Source: Quercus robur (Eukaryota > Streptophyta > Magnoliopsida > Fagales > Fagaceae). From it: a stretch of DNA of 64,000 nt. The notes below the pieces were generated by a model that did no database searches, was not told the DNA's origin, and saw nothing but the letters and a program-made list of their open reading frames with translations. Location: contig NC_065536.1 in the NCBI RefSeq assembly GCF_932294415.1, positions 11,273,974-11,337,973 of the forward strand, given 5' to 3'. The stretch's first letter is position 1. Every line of letters begins with the position of its first letter. Shown here in pieces: positions 24,290 through 40,134 of the stretch. The position numbers and the translations under genes were made by a program.

Positions 24290-25932
24290 TGAAATGAAAT
24301 TGTGTTATTATTATGAGTTTGTTAATAAGATCTTAATCTTGACCTGCTCAATTGTATGATAATGACCTGGCGCATGTGTGTTCAATTGTCTTTGAGAACT
24401 TGTTGATTGAAGAAATTTGATGATAGGTTATGGTTGTGGCATGTTTTGTTGATATCAATATTCACTGGAATGATATAATTGTTGAATTTTATTGTGTCTA
24501 CCTGGATAAGTTTGCTTAATTCATTTTGTATTTGTCACACGCTTTATGGTTTTATGTATTCTGGTGTAACTTCCTTTTATAATTGTTAATGTGAATACTT
24601 CCTGCGATAGTTGGAATCTAATTGTGTTTTTTTTTTTTCATATTTGCACAAGTTTTAGTCACTAGTAAATTGATTCCAACATCTTTTTAAGTAAATATTT
24701 GATAGACTATGCAAATATCGTACTTCTCTGTATATTGTTATTCTGTAGTATGTTTAGAAATTTGATTGGGCCATAATTGTTCTATGGTTTCGTAATGGAT
24801 TGTAGTTGTTTTCTCAACTACCTTCACAATATTTATTTAGTTTGGCTAATCTTTCTATATTTTTTTGTGTTCTTTGAAATTTGTATATAATGGAGTCATT
24901 CTGTATCTTGAAATATAAAAGGAATTGAGGGCGGAAAAAGCAAGACACAGAGAGAGACACTCTGTGTGTGTGTTTTGTTTATTACATAGTGTCATTAATG
25001 TCCCTTATCATATATGTTCAATTGGTTAGAATCTGAACAGCTTTTTCTTTGGACACTGTGTTTTAACTTCTTTTATGAAAGATAATTTCATGTATCATAA
25101 TGTCTTATATTTCATGTTATAACTTATAACTATGAGATTTACTCATAAGCAATTTGGTTATACTCCTGCCTAATTAGCGATCATTTCTTGATATCAAGTA
25201 CCTAATAATGCTTGGTCAATGTCATTGCTAGTTTGCATCATTTACACTCTTCTAGTATTCTTTAGTAACAAATCAAGGTAGTTATAGTTGGGTGAGACGT
25301 ATATCAAATTCCTGCCATGGTATTTATATCTGAAAAAGAAATAAGAAATCACCTAAAAGAGGGGGCGCATCTGGTTTACTGATGAGAGCCTTTAGTGGTT
25401 AATGTTTTGGTTTTAAAGAACTTCTTTTGCATCAAATACTTGAAATGGATGAGATTTTAAAATATTTGTCAAATGTTTATATTATGTTATGAACAAATTG
25501 TGGATATGCAATGATATTTATGAAAATGATTTGAGAAGTGAGTGTTCCTCCCTTTTTTCTTTTTTCTTTTTGGTTTCTGAAAAGCATGTTCTTTATATTC
25601 ATTCTAGTTAGATTTTATCTTTTAGTTGGACCGTTCCTAAGTTGTTTTTTTTCTTTTTGGTTTCTGGTCTTTGGGTTATAAAAGCTTACACCTTCATTTT
25701 GGCTGTTACTGAGTTGTTCCATTGTTTTCCTTGAAACAATGAAACCCAATCAGGCTCCTCATGCATTTTTAGAGCAATTTGGGTGGAAATGGCAGCAACT
25801 GGAGCTTCATTTGTCAAAGTAAAGAGGCATATACTCGGGTTTACAACTGTCTTGAAGTCTGTAGCTTGTGAATTTTATTTTTCTGCTACTTGTTGATGCT
25901 GTATTATCAAATCCGCTGACAAAATTTGCTAG
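24290..25932. other. Unidentified non-coding part of the duplicated unit
   Basis: It is paralogous to about 34270-35932. A stretch near 25738-25870 (ATG at 25739, reading MKPNQAPHAFLEQF) could be a small exon or old gene piece, but the two copies differ by indels in it and no frame is kept. Confidence 0.4.
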
Positions 25933-25963
<31 letters not shown>

Positions 25964-27100
25964 CCGAAGTCTCTGCTGGCACCACAATTTTTCACGTCAA
26001 CATAATATTTAAAAAATAAAAAATAAAAATAAAAACATTATAACACCTCAAAACCCTAGCAACCTCACCCCTTTCTCAAGTTAAGAAATATAAAGCCACA
26101 GTTTCTGCAAACTCTCTCTCTCCAAACGTAAATATCAAATTCAACCCCTTTAATTTCTCTTTATATTTTTTAGGCTTCTATAGAGTTATAGTGAGTTATA
26201 CTGATTTTGTTTTTTGTGTGTGTGTGTGTATAGATGGTCATAATACTCCGATATTCCAAGAGAAGTTTGTGTTTTCGTTAATTGAAGGCCTTAGAGAGAT
26301 AAGTGTTGCAATTTGGAACAGCAATACAAAAGACGATTTCATTGGCAACAGAAAGTAATTACTTTGTCTCAAATTTTTGTTTTTTGAATTGATTTTGTGT
26401 GCTTTTTAGACCCTTTTGGATCAATTTTGTTAATTGGGTGTTTTTTTTTTTTTTTTTTTTTTTTTTGATAGTGTCCAATTGGGGGAGGTTCTTTCAAAGG
26501 GTTACGACGACCGCACTTGGTGTCTGTATACTAATAGTGGGAGGTAAGTGCTATAAATTACTAACCCTTTTAAGTGTATAATCTGTTTCTAAAATTATCT
26601 ATAATATTTTGTCCTCCAAAAATTTTATCTCTTTAATTTTAGTATATTGTGTTTCTTAAGCTATAGACAGATTTTCTTTGTTTCTTATTTTCAATAATAA
26701 ATCATTTTATTGCAATACCGGTAAATGTTTGAGAAATCCAATATGTTCATATCTCTATAGAATAGAGAATAGTAGAAGCCAATTTTATTACAACTACTTA
26801 AATTGAGTTGACTTAATTCCGTACAATTACAAAATATAGCATGAAAGATAATGGAATTAATTGTTGTAATTTTTATTTTCTTTCCATGTTTTGAATTTCC
26901 ATGTTTTTATTGTTAATGAGAAATTAAGGCTCAGTTGCACAATATGTGTAAATTCTTCAAAAGACACTTTAAATAGTAAGTCAATGTGTCTCTTACATTT
27001 GAGTATTAGTTAGAATTATTTTCAAATGATTGTACCAATAAAAGTGAATGTGTATAAATTTTGTTTAACTATCCCGTGCATCGCACAGGTTAGCGACTAG
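25933..27100 (+). mobile_element. Non-autonomous Helitron with captured gene fragment
   Basis: The element starts TCTATATATATA and ends with a hairpin (CCCGTGC-ATC-GCACAGG, 27073-27089), spacer TTAGCGA and CTAG (27097-27100), then host T. The paralogous locus at about 35930 reads straight through ('tttgctag' then 'ttattgtaaattgc') with no insertion, which fixes both ends to the base and shows no target duplication beyond the shared CTAG. No RepHel protein is encoded. It carries two exons and an intron of a C2-domain gene. The host base before the element is G where A is usual for Helitrons, a small oddity. Confidence 0.85.
26234..26543 (+). pseudogene. Captured C2-domain gene fragment (two exons)
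   Basis: Exon 26234-26354, after a CT/GT-rich tract and AG, reads (D)GHNTPIFQEKFVFSLIEGL then REISVAIWNSNTKDDFIG. Then comes a GT...AG intron (26355-26471, with a long poly(T)). Exon 26472-26543 reads VQLGEVLSKGYDDRTWCLYT and ends at a perfect AG|GTAAGT donor. Frames join across the intron (NRNVQLG). The sequence fits the middle of a single plant C2 domain of the small phloem/elicitor-responsive type (DGxNPxFNEKF, then WN-S-N-DDFIG). Outer exons, start and stop are absent, so it is a fragment captured at DNA level with its splice sites. Confidence 0.75.
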
Positions 27101-28649
<1,549 letters not shown>

Positions 28650-29240
28650 AGGAAAATTTTAATATATTTGCTTTACTATTTATTGAGTCATATTATTTGT
28701 AAATTTGTAGACATAATAGTGTAATCATAATTAAATGAATTTGTAAAGCACGTTGTTGATCCTTATAAAGTCACAGCTATCAACTCTTTGCATAGTATTT
28801 GGATGAAAGGAATATAGAAATAAATGATTTATTGTTTATTTATTTTGAAAGTCATAAACTTAAAATAGCAAAAGGAATGGAATGGTTAAATTTGTTCCAC
28901 TTCCACCCACAAATTTTTATGGAAAATACTAAAGGCACAACAAATTTCATTATAAAAGTTTTTACATATTAACATAACAATGGATATCCTAGATAACACA
29001 TTAACAACATAATTAAGACATATATTACAAAAATGATACATCAATTTATCATGTAATTGTGTTCAGATTAAAATAATTTTTTTTTTCTTGGATATGCATT
29101 TGAAGTATATGTAGTAAAATTTGCATTGCACCTTTAATCAGTAATTTTGTATTGCGTGTGGGCAAAATGGTACATTCTTATTAATTAAATCAAAATTAGA
29201 TGTTTACGCCCATTCAACTAATGCACAAATCATTCTCACC

Positions 29241-29272
<32 letters not shown>

Positions 29273-29314
29273 AAAGCACAAATAAAAAATAAAGAACAAA
29301 GATGACATTAAATT

Positions 29315-29355
<41 letters not shown>

Positions 29356-30414
29356 TCCTTTACATCTAACATCCAAAGAAAGAAAGAGATCACCAAATTT
29401 ACACATAAAGTTTTTCATTCCTTTCCACTTCTTTACACTATCTAAATTATATTTGAAATTAAAAGAAAAGGAATCAATGGTGCTATAAATATTGATCTAC
29501 CCAACATAAATTATTCATGCAACCAAATGGATCAATGGTTATATATTTTAAGAGAGCCAACAATTGATAGCTTGACCAACGAAGCTTTGAAGCCAAATCC
29601 AAGTTCTTGTTCAATTCCTACGTAAGTATTGCTTGCTGTTATTATTTTAAATAAAACAATAGCTTGTTCTGTATTGTAGAAGTGAAATACAATAAGGTTT
29701 CATTGCTATTATGAAATTAAAATTTATGATGAGTTAGTGGGCATTTTTCTTAGCTTATTCACCAATTTTTTTCCCTAAATTGAGAGATCCAAGCCCAGTT
29801 TCATTTGAAGATGGTCGTCCTTTTTAAGTGCAGGTAGCATTTTGTTGAAGTGTACAAAAAGTTGTACTTGTTCGAAGAGTTCATTTTCCAGGTGAGTATC
29901 CAAGATAATCCTTTAATACTTATTTATTCACATACATATAGAACACCACCTAATCAATTAGAAGCAAAACACACACAACTATCAAGTGCAATAGACAAAA
30001 GCAAAGCATCCACCACTTTCAACCATATGATGAGGGGACTTGCACCTGCAGTTTCTACAGTTTATCTTGCAAACGGTTTGTTTACCCCTCTATAAACTTG
30101 ACTTTGGTATCAAAAGTGCCTCGCTGCCGCTCATCTTTTTGAAGTTCAAATTCATGAGCTGGTTAATCCTGTTTAATAGGTTAGTATTATTTATTAACAA
30201 CATATTAAAAAAATATTCTTAACTAATTTTTTTATTTTTTTGTTTAAAAATTAATACATTAGTTTGTAAGATTTTAATAATAAATATAATATACTCCAAG
30301 AATCATTGATTTTCATTTTGTATCGCCGGCCTTTAGGCAAAACATTACTTGTTAATTGAGTTAAAATTAGATTTTTACCCCTATTCAGTTCAAGGTGCCG
30401 ATAAATAGTACATA
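28650..30414 (+). repeat. DC1-cluster upstream module, copy 2 (unit 1)
   Basis: It matches 2779-4290 and 37430-39540. It includes an A30 tract near 29240-29269, a (CT)n at 29321-29352, a leader exon ending CAG|GTGAGTATCC near 29891, and a fossil DC1 fragment at about 30019-30190 with the same intron-to-coding junction as the other copies. Confidence 0.75.
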
Positions 30415-31378
30415 GAGCATCCTTATCAAGACTTTTAAAAAATTTAGCATCTACCTTCTCAAAACCTATATTTATAACATATAACACACCACTTTATAAA
30501 ACAACCTATATCATACTTCTATTTTTTTTATAATTTTATTTAAATATTGTTTCTATATTATTTTTCAATAATTTTTTTATTTTTCCTCTCTCCTCTGTCT
30601 CTCTCTTCTGTCTCTCTCTTTCTCACAGAACCGCCGGCGCCACACTACCACATCCACTCACCACCACCACCACTGGTATAACAAAACCCAACAGCCACCA
30701 CACCCAACAGCCAATAGCCACCTCACCCAGCAGCCCACAACCACCACAAACCCATCACCCACCACACAAACCCAACCACAAACCACCACAGCACAGCCAT
30801 AGCCACCATCACCGGCAGCACCCACAACCTCTGCAAATCGGGATTCCCACCACCCAAAACCAAATCAAAAACTCAACAAACTAACATCAAAACCACCAAT
30901 CAAACCCAGTACCACCACAAATCACAAACCCATGTTAGAAATCACAGACCCAAAATTAGAAAGAGCATATTTTTGAAATTTCTCACCCAAAATCAAATCA
31001 CAAAACCCACCCAAACCCAGCCACACCAGTCGAAACCCAGCCATGCTCGCCGAACCACCACAACCCAGCCACCCTGATCAACAGCAGAGAACCACAAACC
31101 ACAAACTCGACCTCATATTCTTCACGGTTTCGCCGAACCACTACCACCATGGTTTTCAGTTGTGGATGCCGGTGAATGAAGAAAAGAGAAAGAGATATGG
31201 TTGGAGAGCAAGAATGACCGACGGAAGAAAGCCAAGAAAAGGAGAAAGAAAAAATATAAGAAGAAAAGTAAGCGGGTCCCACGGAATAAAAAAATAATAT
31301 AACTTTTACCATTGGTGAACAGTACGGTCTCAAATTTGAGACTGCAGTGTTCATCCATGCCAAAAATTATGGCATTTA

Positions 31379-32346
31379 GAGCATTCCCATCAACTGTTCT
31401 ATAAAAAATGTCATTTTAACACATCAAAAGCCTACTTTACTATTTTATCACATTATTTTACAACATTTAATTTATCAGATGTTCTATTCTTCAATCTCAT
31501 ACATTAAAATAATATATACATCACATTAAAATATCATTAAAAAAAAACTTCAAACGGTAATATACTGCATAGCCCCCCACCACCACTGCCCATAGTAGCC
31601 GGCCACCACCCACCGCCATAACCCACCAATATCAACCCATTAAAACCCACGAAACTCAACCCACATCCACCAAAAAAAAAAAAAAAATCCCAAGCGATCT
31701 GATCTGAGAGTGTGAGATGGGCAGTGCTACGTGATGGACGCCGATCTGCCCATCTGAACCCACCCACCGCCAATCTGTCCATTCGAAGCCACCCATTGCC
31801 CAACCCACCCATCAAACCACAGCCAAAAAAAAAAAAAAAAAAAAAAACCACAGCTAGAGAGAGATCGGCGTGGAATTGATGCGTCGGCGTTGGCGTTGGT
31901 GTCGGCGTCGTCGTCGGCGTCGATGTCGGCGTCGGCGTCGATGTCGGCGTCGGCGTCGGCGTCGATGTCGGCGTCGGCGTTGGCGTCGATGTCGGCGTCG
32001 GCGTCGGCGTCGGCGTCGATGTCGGCGTCGGCGTCGGCGTCGATGTCGGCGACGGCATGGAAGGGAACTGATGGTGAGAAAGAAAATATGAGGGGATGAG
32101 AATGAGAGAACCGATCGGTGTTTGAGAAAAAAATGAGGAAGAAACTGACTGAGGAATGAGAGAGAAAAAAATAAAATATTCATTAAAATTATAACACATC
32201 TGTCCGTACGCTCTCAAATATGAGAGCGTACTGTTCATGTGTGCCAAATTTTTTAAGATTTAGAACACCTCATGAGAGATATTTTTTGGTGTTTGGTGTG
32301 CCAAATGTCAAATATTTGGCATTTGGCACACCTGATGAGAGTGCTC
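31379..32346. mobile_element. Nested TIR element of the same type
   Basis: It starts GAGCATTCCCATCAAC and ends with 'cctgatgagagtgctc', imperfect inverted repeats similar to those of the host element, again bordered by TA (31377-31378 and 32347-32348). Removing it rejoins the outer element. It contains the hexanucleotide array and two of the palindromes. Confidence 0.55.
31881..32055. repeat. (GTCGGC)n / (GTCGAT)n minisatellite
   Basis: Hexamer units GTCGGC with periodic GTCGAT variants form a GC-rich array inside the nested TIR element. All frames are open as simple repeats (Ser-Ala, Arg-Arg, Pro-Thr), so long reading frames here are artefacts of the repeat. Confidence 0.9.
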
Positions 32347-32402
32347 TAAAATGTTTGATAGGAGTGATTTTTAAGAGTTTGGGGTGTCAAATGCCAAATA
32401 TT

Positions 32403-32541
32403 GGCATTTGACACCCTTGATAAGGATGCTCTAAATGATATTAAGTTCTAAAGAAAGAAAATTATATATTTGGCATTTGACACCCTTGATAAGGATGCTC
32501 TAAATGATATTGAGTTCTAAAGAAAGAAAATTATCTGATTC
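32403..32541. repeat. 69-bp tandem duplication across the TIR element's right end
   Basis: 'ggcatttgacacccttgata' occurs at 32403 and 32472. Each copy includes the last about 30 bp of the element plus its host flank ('aaatgatattaagttctaaa' or the variant with 'gag'). A duplication therefore occurred after insertion. Confidence 0.8.
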
Positions 32542-32792
32542 CTTTATTTCTTATTTCATATACATTAATCATTCATTTCTTCCCACTCTTTTAAGCTCTC
32601 TAAATTCTATTTTAGAAATCCAAATAAAAGGTTTGACAGAAATGGAGGTTTAAATATATATCTTCCCAACCTAAATTTATGCAACAAAACGGACCGTACC
32701 TTATATACTTAAGAGAGGTAACGTGGTACTTGACCAACGAAGTTTTGAAGCCAAGCACAAGTTCTTGTTCCTACGTGAGAATTGCTTGTTCT

Positions 32793-32830
<38 letters not shown>

Positions 32831-33015
32831 GTAGCTTATGTTGTATTAATAATGCATTATTATATATAGAAGTGAAATGCAATAAGATTTTGTTGCTATT
32901 TTTCTATTCTATTTGAAGATGATCATCATCCCTTCTAAGTGTAGGGACTAGGAGTGACAAAAGGGTGCGTTCTGTTGAATAGCACGGAAATTGAGTTTTG
33001 CTATTTATAATACAA
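32542..33015 (+). promoter_or_regulatory. Upstream region of the truncated DC1 gene
   Basis: It aligns with 39680-40134 upstream of the intact gene. An AT-dinucleotide run lies near 32800-32830. No element can be pinned down beyond the shared sequence. Confidence 0.4.
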
Positions 33016-34313
33016 ATGAATACGGAAGGTAAGTATATTTAAGATAATCCTTCATTAATATTTTTCAAATATATAGAACGCCCTATTCAGTTAAAAGCAA
33101 ATTACACTCACGAGTATCAAGTCTAATAATACACAAAAGCAAAGCATCCACCACTTTCAATTTCTTTAAACAAATTAGTTGTGTCTGATTGACAGGGGAA
33201 CTTAAACACTTCAGCCATGAGCATTCTTTGGTCTCCTTTGAAGGTTCAGGACGTAATAGTTCTTTTATATGTATCGGATGCGGTAAAGGCCTACATGGCT
33301 CATGCTACGGTTGCGTTACTTGTTATCCCTCATTTCACCTTCACAAGTCATGTTTAGAAGTAGCCCACTCCCACGAGGTGCAACACTCCATACACGACAA
33401 GCACCCTCTGATCATTTGCAAAACACCACCGTATGATAAGGAGACTTGCACATGCAATATTTGCGGTGAACCTTGCATGAGGTTTATTGTTTACCACTGT
33501 CCCCTTTGCAAAATTTACGTTCATTTCAAGTGTCTTTCGTTACCGCTCTCCATTGAAAGTGAAATTCACAACCACCCATTAACCTTATTCAGGAAGTTCA
33601 TCACGTTCATTTGTGATTTTTGTGGTAAAGAAGGTAAAACATTGACCTACCTATGCAATGTTAGCTTTTGTGGATTTTGGGCCCACCATAATTGTGCTTC
33701 CTTACCACGCATGGTCAAACGTATGCGCCATAAGCACCCTCTCATCCTCACTAACTCTATTAAGGATGATCATTCTGAGCACCGAGTTTGCCAACTTTGC
33801 GTGAAACATATAGACACAAATCATGGAGTTTATTATTGCTCAAGTTGTGATTACGTTGCCCACCTTGATTGCGCTACAAACGAGAATGGCATGGATGAAA
33901 ATTTTATGCGGGAATCTAAAGGCAAGGAACCTGCTGAGTTAACAAATATGCTGAAATTTGAAGATTTGGAGCTTGATGAATTCGCCAATGAATCATCTTA
34001 TAGTGTCCAAAAAACCAAGGTGGGTGAGGGTGAAATTAAAATACCCATAGAAATCAAACATTTTTGTCATGAGCATGACTTAAAACTTATTGATGAGCTT
34101 GAGAACTACAAAATATGTGATGGGTGTGTATGGCCTATCTTTCCTCCATTTTATAGTTGTACTGAGTGTAACTTCTTTCTTGACAAATGTTGTGTAGAAT
34201 TACCTCGTAAAAAGCGACACCCACTTCACCAACACCCCCTTAAGCTTGAACTAAATAGACCTCATTTATGGAGAAATTGTGTTATTATTATGAGTTTGTT
34301 AATGAGATCTTAA
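33016..34313 (+). CDS. Truncated DC1-domain protein (376 aa if spliced)
   Basis: A 13-nt first coding exon (33016-33028, ATG AAT ACG GAA G) ends at a GTAAGTA donor. The intron ends GACAG at 33195 and the frame continues GELKHFSHEHSLVSFEGSGR. Five C1-like repeats follow with their Cys/His ligands (for example CTCNICGEPC, YHCPLCKIYVHFKC, CDFCGKEG, YYCSSCDYVAHLDC, CDGCVWPIFPPFYSC). Homology to the full gene stops near 34262. The last dozen or so residues (RNCVIIMSLLMRS) come from unrelated non-coding sequence at the duplication junction. The family is plant-specific, predicted zinc-binding and often linked to defence or hormone response, but this protein's role is unknown. It lacks four repeats and may be a pseudogene despite the open frame. 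Confidence 0.7.
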
Positions 34314-37429
<3,116 letters not shown>

Positions 37430-38520
37430 ATCGTATAGGAAAAGTTTAATATATTTGGTTTACTATTTATTGAGTCATGTTATTTGTAAATTTTTAGACA
37501 TAATAGTTTAATCATAATTAAATGAATTTGTTAAGGTTGTTGTTGATCCTTATAAAGTCACAGCTATCAACTCTTTGCATAGTGTTTGGATGAAAGGAAT
37601 ATAGAAAGAAATGATTTATTGTTTATTTATTTTGAAAGTCATAAACTTATAATAGCAAAAGGAATGGAATGGTTAAATTTGTTCCACTTCCACCCACAAA
37701 TTTTTATGGAAAATACTAAAGGCACAACAAATTTCATTATAAAAGTTTTACATATTAACATAACAATGGATATCCTAGATAACACATTAACAGCATAATT
37801 AAGATATATATATATATATATATTACAAAAATGCAACATCAATTTATTACGTAACTGTGTTCAAATTAAAATAATTTTTTTTCTTGGATATGTATTTGAC
37901 GTATATGTAGTTAAATTTGCACTGCACCTTTAATCAGTCATTTTGTATTGCGTGTGGGCAAAATGGTACATTCTTATTAATTTAATCAAAATTAGATGTT
38001 TACCCCATCTATATATATAAATTAAAATTTCAAATTAGAGTTCCAATGTGTCTTAAATTATTTATTCTTAAAGAGTTTTATTTCTTAATTTTAGAATCAA
38101 ATGTGGGACTACATCATAAATATTAATTAAAGTGAGTTATTAAGTACAAAAACTAAAGAATCTAGAATAAACGAATTGTAAAAAAAAAAGTGCTTCATAA
38201 TAATTAAAAAAAAAATTCAAAATTTATATTTTATACCTAATTATATCCTTACAACTTTGTTTAAAACAATTTTTTTTAAAGAATTAACAAAATATAAAAA
38301 TGACTATCAATAGTATTTAAATTATATATATAGGAATTATATTGTGCATCTTATTGTATATCTTTAAGTATATCCATGAGGTTATAAGCTAGTTCAATTA
38401 AACCACAAATAAAAAATAAAGAACAAGGATGATATTAAATTCTCTCTCTCTCTCTCCCCTTTACATGTAACATCCAAAGAAAGAAAGAGATCACCAAATT
38501 TACATGTAAAGTTTTTCATT

Positions 38521-38592
<72 letters not shown>

Positions 38593-39540
38593 CAAAGAAA
38601 GAAAGAGATCACCAAATTTACACGTAAAGTTTTTCATTCCTTCCCACTTCTTTACACTATCCAAATTCTATTTTGAAATCAAAAGAAAAGGAATCAATGG
38701 TGCTATAAATATTGATCAACCCAACATAAATTATTCATGCAATCAAACGGATCAATGGTTATATATTTTAAGAGAGCCAACAATTGGTAGCTTGACCAAC
38801 GAAGATTCGTAGCCAAATCCAAGTTCTTGTTCAATTCCTACGTAAGTATTGCTTGCTGTTATTATTTTAAATAAAACAATAGCTTGTTTTGTATTATAGA
38901 AGTGAAATACAATAAGGTTTCATTGCTATTTTGAAATTAAAATTTATGATGAGTTAGTGGGCATTTTTCTTAGCTTATTCTTTAATTTGTTTCCCTAAAT
39001 TGAGAGATCCAAGCCCAGTTTCATTTGAAGATGATCGTCTTTTTTAAGTGCACGTAGCATTTTGTTGAAGTGTACAAAACGTTGTACTTGTTCAAAGAGT
39101 TCATTTTCTAGGTGAGTATCCAAGATAATCCATTAATACTTATTTATTCACATACATATAAAACACCACCTAATCAATTAGAAGCAAAACACACACAACT
39201 ATCAAGTGCAATGGACAAAAGCAAAGCATCCACCACTTTCAACCATATGATGAGGGGACTTGCACCTGCAATTTCTACAGTTTATCTTGCAAACGGTTTG
39301 TTTATCATTGCCCCCTCTATAAACTTGACTTTGGTATCAAATATGCCTCGCTACCGCTCATCTTTATGAAGTTCAAATTCATGAGCTGGTTAATCCTCTT
39401 TAAAAGGTTAATATTATTTTTCAACAACATAATAAAAAGTACTCTTAACTAATTTATTTTTGTTTTTTGTTTAAAAATTAATACATTAGTTTGTAAGATT
39501 TTAATAATAAATATTATATATACTCCAAGAATCATTGATT
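37430..39540 (+). repeat. DC1-cluster upstream module, copy 3 (unit 2)
   Basis: It matches 2779-4290 and 28650-30300. It is interrupted by the Helitron at 38008-38392 and carries a (CT)n tract at 38523-38589. A fossil DC1 fragment at about 39238-39390 has the same intron-to-coding junction as the sister modules. Confidence 0.75.
38008..38392 (+). mobile_element. Short non-autonomous Helitron (385 bp)
   Basis: It starts TCTATATATATA and ends CTAG, inserted exactly between A (38007) and T (38393). The empty paralogous sites at about 3352 and 29212 read 'cccccattcaact' and 'cgcccattcaact'. The 5' end is like that of the longer element at 25933. The 3' hairpin is weak (ATAT...ATAT around 38358-38375). 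There is no coding capacity. Confidence 0.8.
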
Positions 39541-40134
39541 TTCATTTTGTATCGTCGGCCTTTAGGCAGAACATTACTTGTTAATTGAGTTAAAATTAGA
39601 TTTTTGCCCCCATTCAGTTCAAGGTGCCGATAAATAGTAAATAAATATAAATGATATTAAGTTCTAAAGATAAAAAATTATCTGATTCCTTTATTTCTTA
39701 TTTCATATACATTAATCATTCATTTCTTCCCACTCTTTTAAGCTCTCCAAATTCTATTTTAGAAATCCAAATAAAAGGTTTGACAGAAGTGGAGGTTTAA
39801 ATATATATCTACCCATCCTAAATTTATGCAACAAAACGGACCGTACTTTATATACTCAAGAGAGGTAACGTGATACTTGACCAACGAAGTTTTGAAGCCA
39901 AGCACAAGTTCTTGTTCCTACGTGAGAATTGCTTGTTCTTTTATATATATATGTGTGTGTGTGTGTGTAGCTTAATACAGTATTATAGAAGTGAAATGCA
40001 ATAAGATTTTGTTGCTATTTTGCTATTCCATTTGAAGATGATCATCATCCCTTTTTAGTGTAGGGTCTTGGAGTGACAAAAGGGTGCGTTCTGTTGAAGA
40101 GCACGGAAATTGAGTTTTGCTATTTATAATACAA
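39541..40134 (+). promoter_or_regulatory. Upstream region of the intact DC1 gene
   Basis: It contains the uninterrupted site for the TIR element near 39650 and a TATATATATGTGTGTG tract at about 39943-39968. Sequence close to the start is nearly the same as in the truncated copy. No specific factor site can be named. Confidence 0.4.

Larger units (their letters stand above)
30415..32431. mobile_element. TIR transposon with TA target duplication, hosting a nested relative
   Basis: The ends GAGCATCCTTATCAAG and CTTGATAAGGATGCTC are perfect 16-bp inverted repeats, each bordered by TA. The paralogous locus near 39650 has none of the intervening sequence. No transposase is readable. Several long palindromes lie near the right end (32206-32231, 32296-32331, 32382-32416). 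The interior is C-rich (30620-31130). A TA target fits Tc1/mariner-like elements among others, but the superfamily is unresolved. Confidence 0.75.

Noticed and set aside
23876..25870. Possible gene with TATAAAAG promoter and a small exon at 25739
   Set aside because: The candidate exon has frame-breaking indels between the two duplicated copies and no recognisable domain.
31537..32247. Pro-Thr, Arg-rich and Ser-Ala reading frames near 31.9 kb
   Set aside because: They come from the GTCGGC hexamer array, which is open in every frame.
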